Below are positions 24,705-31,877 of a stretch of DNA of 64,000 bases, in pieces. The position numbers and the translations under genes are program-made. This DNA is from Actinomycetota bacterium (GTDB lineage Bacteria > Actinomycetota > Thermoleophilia > Gaiellales > Gaiellaceae). The notes under the pieces are model-generated. The model was not told where the DNA came from and did no database searches. It saw only the letters and a list, made by a program, of their open reading frames with translations. The stretch's first letter is position 1. Every line of letters starts with the position of its first letter. The stretch covers positions 1-64,000 of the forward strand of contig VAXG01000041.1 in NCBI GenBank assembly GCA_005883355.1, given 5' to 3'.

Positions 24705-24749
24705 CGCGCGGAAGTCATCATGGCCGCGGAGCGGCCGGACTTCCGCGCG
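24705..24749 (-). terminator. Displaced tRNA-Lys terminator
   Basis: Perfect 12-bp stem CGCGCGGAAGTC/GACTTCCGCGCG enclosing a second hairpin GGCCG..CGGCC. Its inner core (TCATCATGGCCGCG, then AGCGGCCGGA) is shared with the hairpin after the tRNA-Glu gene. On the minus strand it directly follows the partial tRNA-Lys copy, so it is probably the original tRNA terminator pushed away by the cassette insertion. Confidence 0.6.
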
Positions 24750-24797
24750 GAGTGGGCCGGGCAGGGATCGAACCTGCGACCTTGGGATTAAAAGTCC
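24750..24797 (-). repeat. Partial tRNA-Lys copy: distal attachment site
   Basis: 48 bp identical to 30200-30247, covering the tRNA-Lys from just inside the anticodon arm through the T-arm to the discriminator base plus three flanking bases. The 5' half of the tRNA is absent here. This is the expected footprint of site-specific integration into a tRNA 3' end. Confidence 0.85.
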
Positions 24798-25054
24798 GGG
24801 CGGAATGGTTGCGGTCTGCGGCCATTGGCCGAAAGTGGCTGCAACTGTCACAGATCTCCTCCGCAACAAGCTGCAGCTGAAAGTAGGTAGCGGAGACAAG
24901 TCCGTACTCTCATTGGTGCTCGCAGGTGTTGACTTGACAGGCAACTACAGCATCTAACTAAGGGCCTGGGTATCTGTGTGGCTGCTCCCACATGAATCCA
25001 GGTCGCGGGGTCGAAGCAGCAGGAGATAATCGCGTGCATGCTCGAGGAGACACG

Positions 25055-26026
25055 ATGAAGGCAATCGTCCAAGACAGGTACGGCTCGCCGGACGTCCTAG
25101 AACTTAGGGAGATCGAGCGGCCGGTGAATGGGGATGACGATGTGCTTGTTCGGGTACACGCGGCCGGGGTCGATCAGGGCGTCTGGCACGAGGTGGCGGG
25201 ATTGCCGTATCTGTTCCGGATCGCGGGCATCGGTGTGCGCGCGCCCAAGAACCCCATTCCTGGTCACGACGTGGCGGGGACTGTCGAGGCGGTTGGCGAG
25301 AAGGTGACCGGCTTACGGCCGGGCGACGAAGTGTTTGGTACGTGCCGCGGCCCGTTCGCCGAGCACGCGTGCGCCCGAGCGGACCGGCTCGTGCCCAAGC
25401 CGGCGAACCTCAGCTTCGCGCAGGCCGCGGCCGTCCCCACCTCGGCCGCGACCGCCCTCCAGGCTCTGCGCGACAAGGGCAATGTCCGAGCTGGGCAGCG
25501 CGTCTTGATCATCGGCGCCGGCGGTGGGGTGGGGACGTTCGCGGTGCAACTCGCAAAGGCCTACGGCGCGGAGGTGACCGGTGTCTGCAGCACCGCGAAA
25601 ACCGAGCTGGTGCGGTCGCTCGGCGCCGACCACGTCATTGACTACACCCAGGAGGACTTCGCCGACGGCCGCAACCGCCACGACATCATCCTCGACATCG
25701 CCGGGAACCGCTCCCTGTCGCACTTGCGGCGCGCCCTCGCCCGGGAGGGGACGCTCGTGATCGTGGGAGGAGAGGGGGGCGGAAAGTGGTTCGGAGGAAT
25801 CGATCGCCAGCTCAGGGCACAGATGCTCTCGCTGTTTGTGCGTCAGAAGCTGGGTACGCTGATCGCAACCGCGCGCAAAGATGACCTGCGGGTACTGCGC
25901 GAGTTCTTGGAGGCAGGCACGGTCAAGCCGGTTGTCGACAGAACATTCGCGCTGAGCGAGGTTGCAGAGGCCATCCGGTACCTGAGAGAGGGTCATGCGC
26001 GCGGCAAGGTCGTCGTCACCGTCTGA
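25055..26026 (+). CDS. Quinone oxidoreductase-like NAD(P)-dependent MDR protein
   Basis: 323 aa of the medium-chain dehydrogenase/reductase superfamily without catalytic zinc ligands. The N-terminal GroES-like domain contains GHDVAGTVEAVGEKVTGL (about residue 70), and the Rossmann motif GAGGGVGTFAVQLAKAYGA is near 152. The C-terminal ARGKVVVTV is typical of QOR/zeta-crystallin-like enzymes, which reduce quinones or enones. The ATG at 25055 has GAGGAG upstream. It is the only plus-strand gene in the Lys cassette. Confidence 0.9.
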   Translation: MKAIVQDRYGSPDVLELREIERPVNGDDDVLVRVHAAGVDQGVWHEVAGLPYLFRIAGIGVRAPKNPIPGHDVAGTVEAVGEKVTGLRPGDEVFGTCRGPFAEHACARADRLVPKPANLSFAQAAAVPTSAATALQALRDKGNVRAGQRVLIIGAGGGVGTFAVQLAKAYGAEVTGVCSTAKTELVRSLGADHVIDYTQEDFADGRNRHDIILDIAGNRSLSHLRRALAREGTLVIVGGEGGGKWFGGIDRQLRAQMLSLFVRQKLGTLIATARKDDLRVLREFLEAGTVKPVVDRTFALSEVAEAIRYLREGHARGKVVVTV

Positions 26027-26183
26027 GCTGCGCTCGCGTCACCGCTACTTTCGACACGGCGGCCGAGACCTTGGTCGACGAAGGTAATGAGCTCCCAACG
26101 CGCGGTGTAATCGCGGTCCGGGGCCACTCGGATCGCACGGGACGGTCCCTGCGGATGTCGGACACGTAGTTTGATCGCGAAAA

Positions 26184-27563
26184 TCAGCGAGCGATCGCCG
26201 CACCGGATCGAACTGCTTGTACGACGTCCTCGATCGCCCGGCTGGTGGCGGTGGAGGTGCTCTGGTCCTCGAGGAGCGCGGCGTGTGTAGCACCGTTGGT
26301 CCTCTGATGGAGGCTGTTAGAGGAGAGGGTCGCGAGCTTGTTCTGCAAAGCGAACCAGCCCGTTTGCTGCCCCAGATCTGCCGTCAAGACGAAGAGCGGT
26401 TTTCTACCGAGCGTTGTCAGGGCCTTGGCTTGATCGAAGACCGTCGGTAGCTCGGCAAACTCATCGCGATCGGCCCGCAGTTCTCGCGGTGAGGAACTGA
26501 ACGCGCGAGCAGCCCGACGGGCATCGGCAGGCAAACCACCAAAGCTCAGGCCGCTGGTTAGCCGGGCGCCGCCTGCGCGTGCAACCGATGGCAAGAGAGC
26601 AGAAACACCGCGCCACATCGAATAGAAGCCCGGATACGCCGGCAGGTCGAATTGGTCCGGGGACGCGGAGTCGATCAGGGCGACCCCGGCAGTCTCCTTC
26701 GGAAAGTCCATCGCGTAGACGAGTGCGTAGGTGCCACCGACGGAGTGACCGGCAAGGACATAAGGGCCGGGAACGTGCGCAGCCGAGAGAAGCCGGTGGA
26801 GGTCGGCGGCGAGTTGATGTCCATCCTGCCGCTCCGGCGCCTTGCCGCTCCAACCCTGAGCCGCGCGGTCAAAGGTGCAGACGCGAGTCTCTCGAGCGAC
26901 TGCCGGTTGAACCCAAGCCCAGCTTGGGGTTCGTTCGCCGAGGCCGTTGAACAGCACCGCCGTTGGAGATCCTGAGCCGACGCAGTCCAGGAAGAGGCGG
27001 TGGCCATCGACCAGATAGGTGCGACCGGCCGAGGGCGAGTTGGTCGTCGTCGCCTCGGCGACAGTCTCGAAGGCTCCGCCAATTGCGACTAGTCCCAGTG
27101 CGACGAAGGCTGGATAGAGAAGCGCGCGACGCGACCAGTTGTGGAGGGAGCGGCGCGCTCCCCGCAGCGACCAGCCAATCATGATGGCGAGCAGCGGGGG
27201 CCACACCCACCCGAGCAAGCCGAGAACGTGATCGCTCGGCATCAGTGCGATGAGCGGAATACCGACGACCGCGAGGCCCACGGCAGGAGTGAGAGCCCAC
27301 TGCTGCGGCTGGTCTGTTCGCCGACCCGAGAGCGCGAAGAGCGTCAGCATGCCGCAGGCCAGCGAGATCAACGCCGAGCCCGTGATCACTGGTTCGCGTG
27401 CGCCGGCGAACACGACGAGGACGAGGAGGAGGCCAAGAACCAGGCCGCCGAGAATCGACCCAAGCACGATTAGTCCGATGTGGCGCGCTTCGTCCGGGTT
27501 CGCAAGGACGCTCGACTTGCTCGCTGGGTTCCTTGGCTCAGACACGGGGCGTCGCAATCGCAT
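26184..27563 (-). CDS. Alpha/beta hydrolase with N-terminal membrane domain
   Basis: 459 aa. Four or five hydrophobic helices (about residues 28-165) are followed by an alpha/beta-hydrolase domain. Its oxyanion segment is VLFNGLGERTPSW, the nucleophile elbow is AGHSVGGTYAL and a late His is in NGATHAALLED. It is probably a membrane-tethered esterase or epoxide-hydrolase-like enzyme. The start may be the ATG at 27563 or the GTG at 27545, whose GTGTCTGA overlaps the TetR stop. It is the last gene of the MFS-TetR-hydrolase operon. Confidence 0.82.
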   Translation of the reverse strand: MRLRRPVSEPRNPASKSSVLANPDEARHIGLIVLGSILGGLVLGLLLVLVVFAGAREPVITGSALISLACGMLTLFALSGRRTDQPQQWALTPAVGLAVVGIPLIALMPSDHVLGLLGWVWPPLLAIMIGWSLRGARRSLHNWSRRALLYPAFVALGLVAIGGAFETVAEATTTNSPSAGRTYLVDGHRLFLDCVGSGSPTAVLFNGLGERTPSWAWVQPAVARETRVCTFDRAAQGWSGKAPERQDGHQLAADLHRLLSAAHVPGPYVLAGHSVGGTYALVYAMDFPKETAGVALIDSASPDQFDLPAYPGFYSMWRGVSALLPSVARAGGARLTSGLSFGGLPADARRAARAFSSSPRELRADRDEFAELPTVFDQAKALTTLGRKPLFVLTADLGQQTGWFALQNKLATLSSNSLHQRTNGATHAALLEDQSTSTATSRAIEDVVQAVRSGAAIAR

Positions 27564-28149
27564 TGATCGCCGTCGTGAGCATGGCGGCCTCGGCTTCGGA
27601 CTCTGCGATGCGGCCGCCTTGGATTGCTGCGCTGGCGGCGTGCACGATCGCTCGGACTACTGCGAGGTGCCAGGCGACGGGGAGATCGCTCCGGAAGACG
27701 CCTTGTTTCTGGCCGCGTTCGATCAGCGGCTCTATCTGGTCGAGCATGGGGACGTGACGCCGATGGAGCTCCTCGGCCGAGAGCCGGGCGGTGTTCATTG
27801 CGAGCAGGCCGTGGAACTGCGCGAGTTGTCGCCAGGTTGCGCGGAGCACTCGCTCGAGCGCCTCCACCGGCTCGCCGCGCTGGGGCTCGGCGACCCTCAT
27901 CGCCTCGACGACCTGTGCGACCGCGTGTTCCATCACGGCGTCGAGGAGATCCGTCCGAGTCGGGAAGTGGACGTAGATGGTTGCTCTGACCACCCCGGCG
28001 CGGGCAGCGATCTCCGACATGCTGCTGTCGGGATCGCTCGCCAGCGCTTCGAGGGCGGCGTCGAGGATGGCGGCCACGCTGCGTTCGGCGTCGGCCCGGC
28101 GCCGCTTGGGGGCGGGTGCTTCGGCGGGCGTCGTCGTCGGTTTCGTCAT
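27538..28149 (-). CDS. TetR/AcrR-family regulator
   Basis: 203 aa. The N-terminal HTH (about residues 24-70) reads ILDAALEALASDPDSSMSEI, then AGVVRATIYVHFPTRTDLL, the TetR recognition helix pattern. The C-terminal ligand domain is of the common multidrug type. Only 1 nt separates it from the MFS stop, so it is co-transcribed with the exporter it probably represses, with an operator at 29680-29720. The C-terminus overlaps the hydrolase gene. Confidence 0.92.
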   Translation of the reverse strand: MTKPTTTPAEAPAPKRRRADAERSVAAILDAALEALASDPDSSMSEIAARAGVVRATIYVHFPTRTDLLDAVMEHAVAQVVEAMRVAEPQRGEPVEALERVLRATWRQLAQFHGLLAMNTARLSAEELHRRHVPMLDQIEPLIERGQKQGVFRSDLPVAWHLAVVRAIVHAASAAIQGGRIAESEAEAAMLTTAINAIATPRV

Positions 28150-28150
28150 C

Positions 28151-29659
28151 TCAGTGGCTCGGCATCGCGCCGGGGTTCAGCCGCATCTTCGGCACGAAGT
28201 GGCGTGCCCGCGGCAGGACGGCGACAGCGACCAGGCTGGCGACAGCCGCGAGGAGCCCGGCTGCGATGAACGCGTGGGCGATTCCGGATGCGGCCTGTGG
28301 GCCGGCGATGGCGCCGCTTCCGGCGGCGATGGTCGAGAAGATCGCGATCCCTACGGTCCCGCCGATTTCGTGCCCGGTCGAGTTGAGGCCCGAGATCATC
28401 CCGGTCTCCCCTTCGCGGGCGCCGGTGAGGATGGCGATCGAGACCGAGACGACGGCGACGCCGAGCCCGAGTCCGCCGACGAGCATTCCTGGCAGGACGT
28501 CACGGACGTAGCTGCCGTTCTCGCCGACGTGGGCGAGCAGGGTCATGCCGGCGGCGGCGACGAGGAAGGCGCCGGCGAGTGGGCCGCGGACGCCGTGCTT
28601 GCTGACGATGTGTCCGGACGCGTGCGCGCCGACTCCTGCCGCGAGCGCGAGCGGGATAAAGGCGAGGCCGGTCGAGAGCGGCCCCCACCCGAGCACGTTC
28701 TGCAGGTAGAGCGAGCTGAGCAGGAAGAGGCCGAAAATGGAACCGGCTGCGGCGAGCATCAGGAAGAGGCCGCCGCCGACTGCGCGATCGGCCAGGCGCT
28801 CGATCCGCAGGAGCGGTGTGTCGGTGCGCCGCTCGAGAGCCGCGAAGGCCGCGAGCCCGGCGAGACCGCCGAGGCCGAACAGGTGCGTCTGGACCGAGGT
28901 CCAACCGGCACCCTCGGCCTGAGTGATCGCGAAGACGATCGCGCCGAGACTCGTGGTGGCAAGAATGGCGCCACGAAGGTCAAGACCCTTCCAGCGCGGC
29001 TTCTTGGTGTCGGCCGGGATGATCTTCATTGCGGCGATCGCGAGTGCGGCGGCGAGGGGGATGTTGACGTAGAAGATCATCCGCCAGTCGGTGAACTCGG
29101 TCAGGAGGCCACCGACAAGCACGCCGATCGCAGCACCGGCGCCGCCCACCGCGCCCCACGCGGCGAGCGCCTTGGCCCGCTGGCTGCCCTGGAAGGCGGA
29201 CATGATGATCGCGAGCGCAGCCGGGGAGAGCATCGCCGCGCCGAGTCCCTGGCCCGCGCGAGCGGCGAAGAGGGCGCCGGCAGTGCCGGCCATCGCGGAG
29301 GCGAATGAGGAGGTGGTGAAAATGCCGAGGCCGGTCAGGAACATCCTGCGCTTCCCGAGCAGGTCGGCCGCGCGGCCGCCGAAGAGGAGCAGGCTGCCGA
29401 AGATGAGCGAGTAGCTCGTGATCGTCCAGCTGATGTCGGAGCCGGTCAGCTGAAGGTCACTCGCGAGACTCGGCAGGGCGATGTTCACCGCCGTGATGTC
29501 GAGGATGACCATCAGCTGGGCGATCAGCAGGACGAACAGCAGTAGGCCGCTCTTCTCGCTGGTGGCCGCGTCGGGGCGGTGGCCGCCGTGGCGGTGGCGG
29601 GGGCGGGGGCCGTGGGTTCTGTTCGGTGTTTCGGTGGCGGACTTGCTTCGGTGCAGCAT
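28151..29659 (-). CDS. MFS drug exporter, DHA2 (EmrB/QacA) type
   Basis: 502 aa and 14 hydrophobic helices, typical of the 14-TM DHA2 family. After a His/Pro-rich cytoplasmic tail, TM1 has LMVILDITAVNIALPSLASD (motif D1-like) and the loop 2-3 motif A is GGRAADLLGKRRMF. Proton-driven export of toxic organics is the expected role. The ATG at 29659 has AGAGAGGA upstream; the longer frame runs through the promoter and is rejected. It is the first gene of the operon under the TetR-type operator. Confidence 0.92.
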   Translation of the reverse strand: MLHRSKSATETPNRTHGPRPRHRHGGHRPDAATSEKSGLLLFVLLIAQLMVILDITAVNIALPSLASDLQLTGSDISWTITSYSLIFGSLLLFGGRAADLLGKRRMFLTGLGIFTTSSFASAMAGTAGALFAARAGQGLGAAMLSPAALAIIMSAFQGSQRAKALAAWGAVGGAGAAIGVLVGGLLTEFTDWRMIFYVNIPLAAALAIAAMKIIPADTKKPRWKGLDLRGAILATTSLGAIVFAITQAEGAGWTSVQTHLFGLGGLAGLAAFAALERRTDTPLLRIERLADRAVGGGLFLMLAAAGSIFGLFLLSSLYLQNVLGWGPLSTGLAFIPLALAAGVGAHASGHIVSKHGVRGPLAGAFLVAAAGMTLLAHVGENGSYVRDVLPGMLVGGLGLGVAVVSVSIAILTGAREGETGMISGLNSTGHEIGGTVGIAIFSTIAAGSGAIAGPQAASGIAHAFIAAGLLAAVASLVAVAVLPRARHFVPKMRLNPGAMPSH

Positions 29660-29679
29660 CTCGTGTTCCTCTCTAAGTT

Positions 29680-29728
29680 GGACAGTGGTGTCTGGATTAC
29701 TAAAGCAGACACTAGTGTCCGATGTCAA
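29680..29728 (-). promoter_or_regulatory. MFS-TetR operon promoter with embedded operator
   Basis: On the minus strand, TTGACA (29728-29723) is followed after 17-18 nt by CTTTAG/TTTAGT. Inverted arms GGACAGTGGTGTCTG (29680-29694) and CAGACACTAGTGTCC (29706-29720) match at 13 of 15 positions. The right arm contains the perfect 12-bp palindrome GACACTAGTGTC and fills the -35/-10 spacer, an ideal position for repression by TetR. Confidence 0.65.
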
Positions 29729-29729
29729 G

Positions 29730-30077
29730 CGCACGTTCCGTCGAAGCACATCCAGGTCGCTCGAGGAATGGGTGCCACGCCTCCACGACCACGTGCTGTC
29801 CTGGCCGGCGTCGTCGATGGAAAACCCGGATCCCTGCAGCGCCGTCGGGCTGACGAACTTCTCCTGCATTGGCACGGTGAGAAACTCTCGGAAGGCGGCG
29901 AGCGCTTCCTCGTCTTGCAGTTCTTTCCCGTCGTCGCGCGGTCCGGCAGCGAGACGGACCGCATCGGGCCGGTCGTCGAGCAGTGATTCTTCGGGTCGCC
30001 TGCGCGCGACTCGAGCCGCTTCTCTAAACGAGCGGCCGGTCGACCAGGTAACGCCAGAATCGGCGGAAGGACTTCAT
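29730..30077 (-). pseudogene. Possible decayed reading frame upstream of the MFS gene
   Basis: On the minus strand an ATG at about 30077 opens MKSFRRFWRYLVDRPLV and then stops. Shifting by one base continues an open, protein-like frame (LLDDRPDAVRLAAG, then ALAAFREFLTVPMQEKFV, then GFSIDDAGQ) up to the promoter. This could be one frameshifted gene, but the match is to no family I know. Nothing else is evident in 29730-30199. Confidence 0.25.
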
Positions 30078-30199
30078 GGCAAGAGTCTGTCCCGCCGCTC
30101 CACGCGCGTCACTACGGTTGCCCCTACTCTTTGGCGGTGCTACCCGGCGGCTACAGACCGCAGGCGCTGTGGTTAATTACGCCCAATTGCAGGAGATCC

Positions 30200-30247
30200 G
30201 AGTGGGCCGGGCAGGGATCGAACCTGCGACCTTGGGATTAAAAGTCC
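30200..30247 (-). repeat. tRNA-Lys attachment repeat, proximal copy
   Basis: 48-bp segment inside and just beyond the intact tRNA-Lys, identical to 24750-24797. Together they bracket the Lys cassette. Confidence 0.85.
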
Positions 30248-30275
30248 CCTGCTCTACCAACTGAGCTACCGGCCC
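30203..30275 (-). tRNA. tRNA-Lys(TTT)
   Basis: 73 nt. Acceptor stem GGGCCGG/CCGGCCC with discriminator A, D-arm TAGCTCAGTTGGTAGAGC, anticodon loop CTTTTAA (anticodon TTT) and T-arm GCAGGTTCGATCCCTGC. No encoded CCA. It is intact and is the integration target of the 5.4-kb cassette on its 3' side. Immediately downstream on the minus strand no terminator hairpin is seen; the probable original one now lies at 24705-24749. Confidence 0.97.
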
Positions 30276-30321
30276 CGCCCGGCCAGTCTAGACACCGTCT
30301 CGCGGCTATTCTGGCCCGGCC

Positions 30322-30394
30322 GCCCCCATCGACTAGCGGCCTAGGTCGCCACCCTTTCAAGGTGGTAGCGCGGGTTCGAATCCCGCTGGGGGCA
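30322..30394 (+). tRNA. tRNA-Glu(TTC)
   Basis: 73 nt. Acceptor GCCCCCA/TGGGGGC with discriminator A, anticodon stem CCACC/GGTGG around loop CTTTCAA (anticodon TTC), T-arm GCGGGTTCGAATCCCGC. It lies between the Lys and Val tRNAs, followed by a strong terminator, and is not duplicated in the window. Confidence 0.97.
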
Positions 30395-30403
30395 TCATCA
30401 TCA

Positions 30404-30456
30404 CCGAAAGAGATCCGGCCGCTTCGCGGCCATGATGATCTCTTTCGGCTTTCTCG
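30404..30456 (+). terminator. tRNA-Glu terminator
   Basis: Perfect 11-bp outer stem CCGAAAGAGAT/ATCTCTTTCGG (30404-30414 with 30438-30448), an inner hairpin CCGGCCGCTTCGCGGCC, then CTTTCTCG. Its inner core matches the hairpin at 24705-24749. Confidence 0.85.
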
Positions 30457-30542
30457 TCTCGATTCGCTCCCGATAACGGACGGGCGGGGAACCCAACCAA
30501 TTGCTCGGCGGAGCCCGCGGCCTCCCGTATCGTTAGGCGGCC

Positions 30543-30615
30543 GGGCGGTTAGCTCAGCTGGGAGAGCGCCTGCCTTACAAGCAGGAGGTCGGCGGTTCGA
30601 TCCCGTCACCGCCCA
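30543..30615 (+). tRNA. tRNA-Val(TAC)
   Basis: 73 nt. Acceptor GGGCGGT/ACCGCCC with discriminator A, D-arm TAGCTCAGCTGGGAGAGC, anticodon stem CCTGC/GCAGG with loop CTTACAA (anticodon TAC), T-arm GGCGGTTCGATCCCGTC. Intact. Its 3' 43 nt are repeated at 33476-33518, marking it as the target of the Val cassette. Confidence 0.97.
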
Positions 30616-30742
30616 TCGCAAAACCCTCTGTTTACCAGGGAAACCTGAACGCGAAGGTCTGATGTCATTCCTTCGCGACGCGACTATCTAGCGGACTATC
30701 GAGCTTCTGATCGCTGATGACCGGAATTCCCGGGGCAACCTC

Positions 30743-30928
30743 TCAATTGCCGTGCCTTTCTCGCCACAGCCTGCGGCCGATCCACAGGTACAGGACGACG
30801 CCGACAAGTCCGCCGATGTTGGACGCCCACACCGAGCCGGTGACCCAACGGATGAGTACGCCGACGCCAACCCAGACGAGGAACAGGGTGAAGACAAGTG
30901 CCCTGTACGTCTTCGCTATCTGGATCAT
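30743..30928 (-). CDS. Small two-helix membrane protein
   Basis: 61 aa with two hydrophobic segments (about residues 9-30, ALVFTLFLVWVGVGVLI, and 36-52, NIGGLVGVVLYLWIG) and a basic C-terminus. Family unknown. It starts 3 nt after the HEPN-like gene ends, in the same direction, so the two form a probable operon. The pairing raises the possibility of a membrane partner or immunity role, which is inference only. Confidence 0.5.
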   Translation of the reverse strand: MIQIAKTYRALVFTLFLVWVGVGVLIRWVTGSVWASNIGGLVGVVLYLWIGRRLWRERHGN

Positions 30929-30931
30929 CAG

Positions 30932-31390
30932 TCAGGAGGCGTTGGCGGCGGCGACAGTGAGAGCCTCGACGTGTGTTATCAGAGTGCTGGCGGCACTTAG
31001 GGATGCTTTGGCCTGCTGCGCCGTTGCTTGCTCTCCCTTGTGGACGATCGCGTGGCGGAGATTCGCGTGCGTGGTGTAGCCCTCCCAGAATGACCGTGCC
31101 TTGATCTTGTCTTTCGAGAGCACCACGTAGAGGGCATTCACTCTCTTGTTGTTGAGGTCGTAGTTCCTCGGCAGCAGCTGCTCTCTTTCCTTCCGGGTGA
31201 GGCCGTGCGGTCGAATCAACGTCTCGAACGCAAACTCGGTTACAAGCTCGCAGGCTGTCTGCGCGACGATCACCGCGACGCTGTGTTCGCCCTGCTCCAT
31301 GTAGCGCTTAGCTGTGTCGAGTAATTGCCTGTAATAGGGCGGCACGGGCGCACGCAAGATCGTTGTCGTTCTCCTGCGACGAGCGGCCAT
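30932..31390 (-). CDS. HEPN-like protein
   Basis: 152 aa, all-helical by composition. An early helix pair (YRQLLDTAKRYMEQGEHSVA, then VAQTACELVTEFAFETLI) and a late HANLRHAIVHKG segment give the HEPN arrangement. RHAIVH is an Rx4H motif near residue 114, the catalytic signature of HEPN RNases. Stand-alone HEPN proteins are often RNase toxins or abortive-infection effectors. No MNT antitoxin is adjacent; only the small membrane protein follows. Family call is moderate, toxin role is inference. Confidence 0.55.
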   Translation of the reverse strand: MAARRRRTTTILRAPVPPYYRQLLDTAKRYMEQGEHSVAVIVAQTACELVTEFAFETLIRPHGLTRKEREQLLPRNYDLNNKRVNALYVVLSKDKIKARSFWEGYTTHANLRHAIVHKGEQATAQQAKASLSAASTLITHVEALTVAAANAS

Positions 31391-31416
31391 CTGCGAGGCG
31401 CGATGTACCGCAGCCT

Positions 31417-31563
31417 GTGAGGAGTGGATCCGTCGCGATCGCCATCCTCGCGCCGATCGTGTTCGTGATCGTCGCGACCTACGCGGTGCTCAAGGTCGCG
31501 GTGCTGCTGATCCGGTTGTGTTTCCTTCCCGTCACCGTGCTGCTGGTTCTGAGGCGACGGTGA
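31417..31563 (+). CDS. Very small putative membrane protein
   Basis: 48 aa from the GTG at 31417. Almost entirely hydrophobic (AIAILAPIVFVIVATYAVL, then VAVLLIRLCFLPVTVLLVL) with an RRR tail. The stop overlaps the GTG of the lipoprotein gene (GTGA), which supports it being translated. No family is recognised. Confidence 0.4.
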   Translation: MRSGSVAIAILAPIVFVIVATYAVLKVAVLLIRLCFLPVTVLLVLRRR

Positions 31564-31877
31564 ACCGACAGGTCGTTTTCCTCTGTCTTGCGCTGATTGC
31601 CGCAGGATGTGGCGGGAGCATGCAGAGCGAGGCCGCCGTTCGCATCTACTTCTGCACCACCGGCACCTGCGCGCACGCCGTGACACAAACCCAGATCGTC
31701 GCCGCGACACGTCGGGCATCTAAGAGCCCCCTGGTTGGGAAGGTGATATTGGTCTCCAAGGAAGACACGCTGACGCTGACTCCCAAGCGCCCGGAGAACG
31801 TCGAAAGGGTCGCGGCTCTGTTCATCGCCGCCCCGACATACGGCATCGACAAAATCGTCTACCCCAGTGGCCCGTGA
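31560..31877 (+). CDS. Small lipoprotein, FtsX-extracellular-domain-like
   Basis: 105 aa. The signal peptide ends in a lipobox, LIAAGCGG, with the modified Cys near residue 17. The mature part (VRIYFCTTGTCAHAVTQTQI, then SPLVGKVILVSKEDTL) has the rhythm of the FtsX extracellular domain: a strand, a helix, then V..V.fVSKEdaL. FtsX itself is a four-TM protein, so this would be a free-standing ECD-like lipoprotein; the resemblance is from memory of the motif only. The GTG at 31560 overlaps the upstream small ORF. Confidence 0.5.
   Translation: MNRQVVFLCLALIAAGCGGSMQSEAAVRIYFCTTGTCAHAVTQTQIVAATRRASKSPLVGKVILVSKEDTLTLTPKRPENVERVAALFIAAPTYGIDKIVYPSGP

Larger units (their letters stand above)
24750..30247. 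mobile_element. tRNA-Lys-bounded cassette (about 5.4 kb)
   Basis: Bounded by a 48-bp direct repeat of tRNA-Lys, with the intact tRNA at the right end. Contents: quinone oxidoreductase, alpha/beta hydrolase, TetR regulator and MFS exporter, plus decayed flanks (24798-25054 and 29730-30199) without clear genes. No integrase, recombinase or replication gene is visible, so it is either a remnant or a cassette mobilised in trans. Confidence 0.65.

Noticed and set aside
24798-25054. Remnant integrase gene next to the Lys attachment site
   Set aside because: The frames here are short and show none of the tyrosine recombinase R-H-R-Y motifs.
29660-29875. Longer N-terminus for the MFS exporter
   Set aside because: It would run through the promoter and operator and past a good SD at the ATG 29659. 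The extra sequence has no transporter features.
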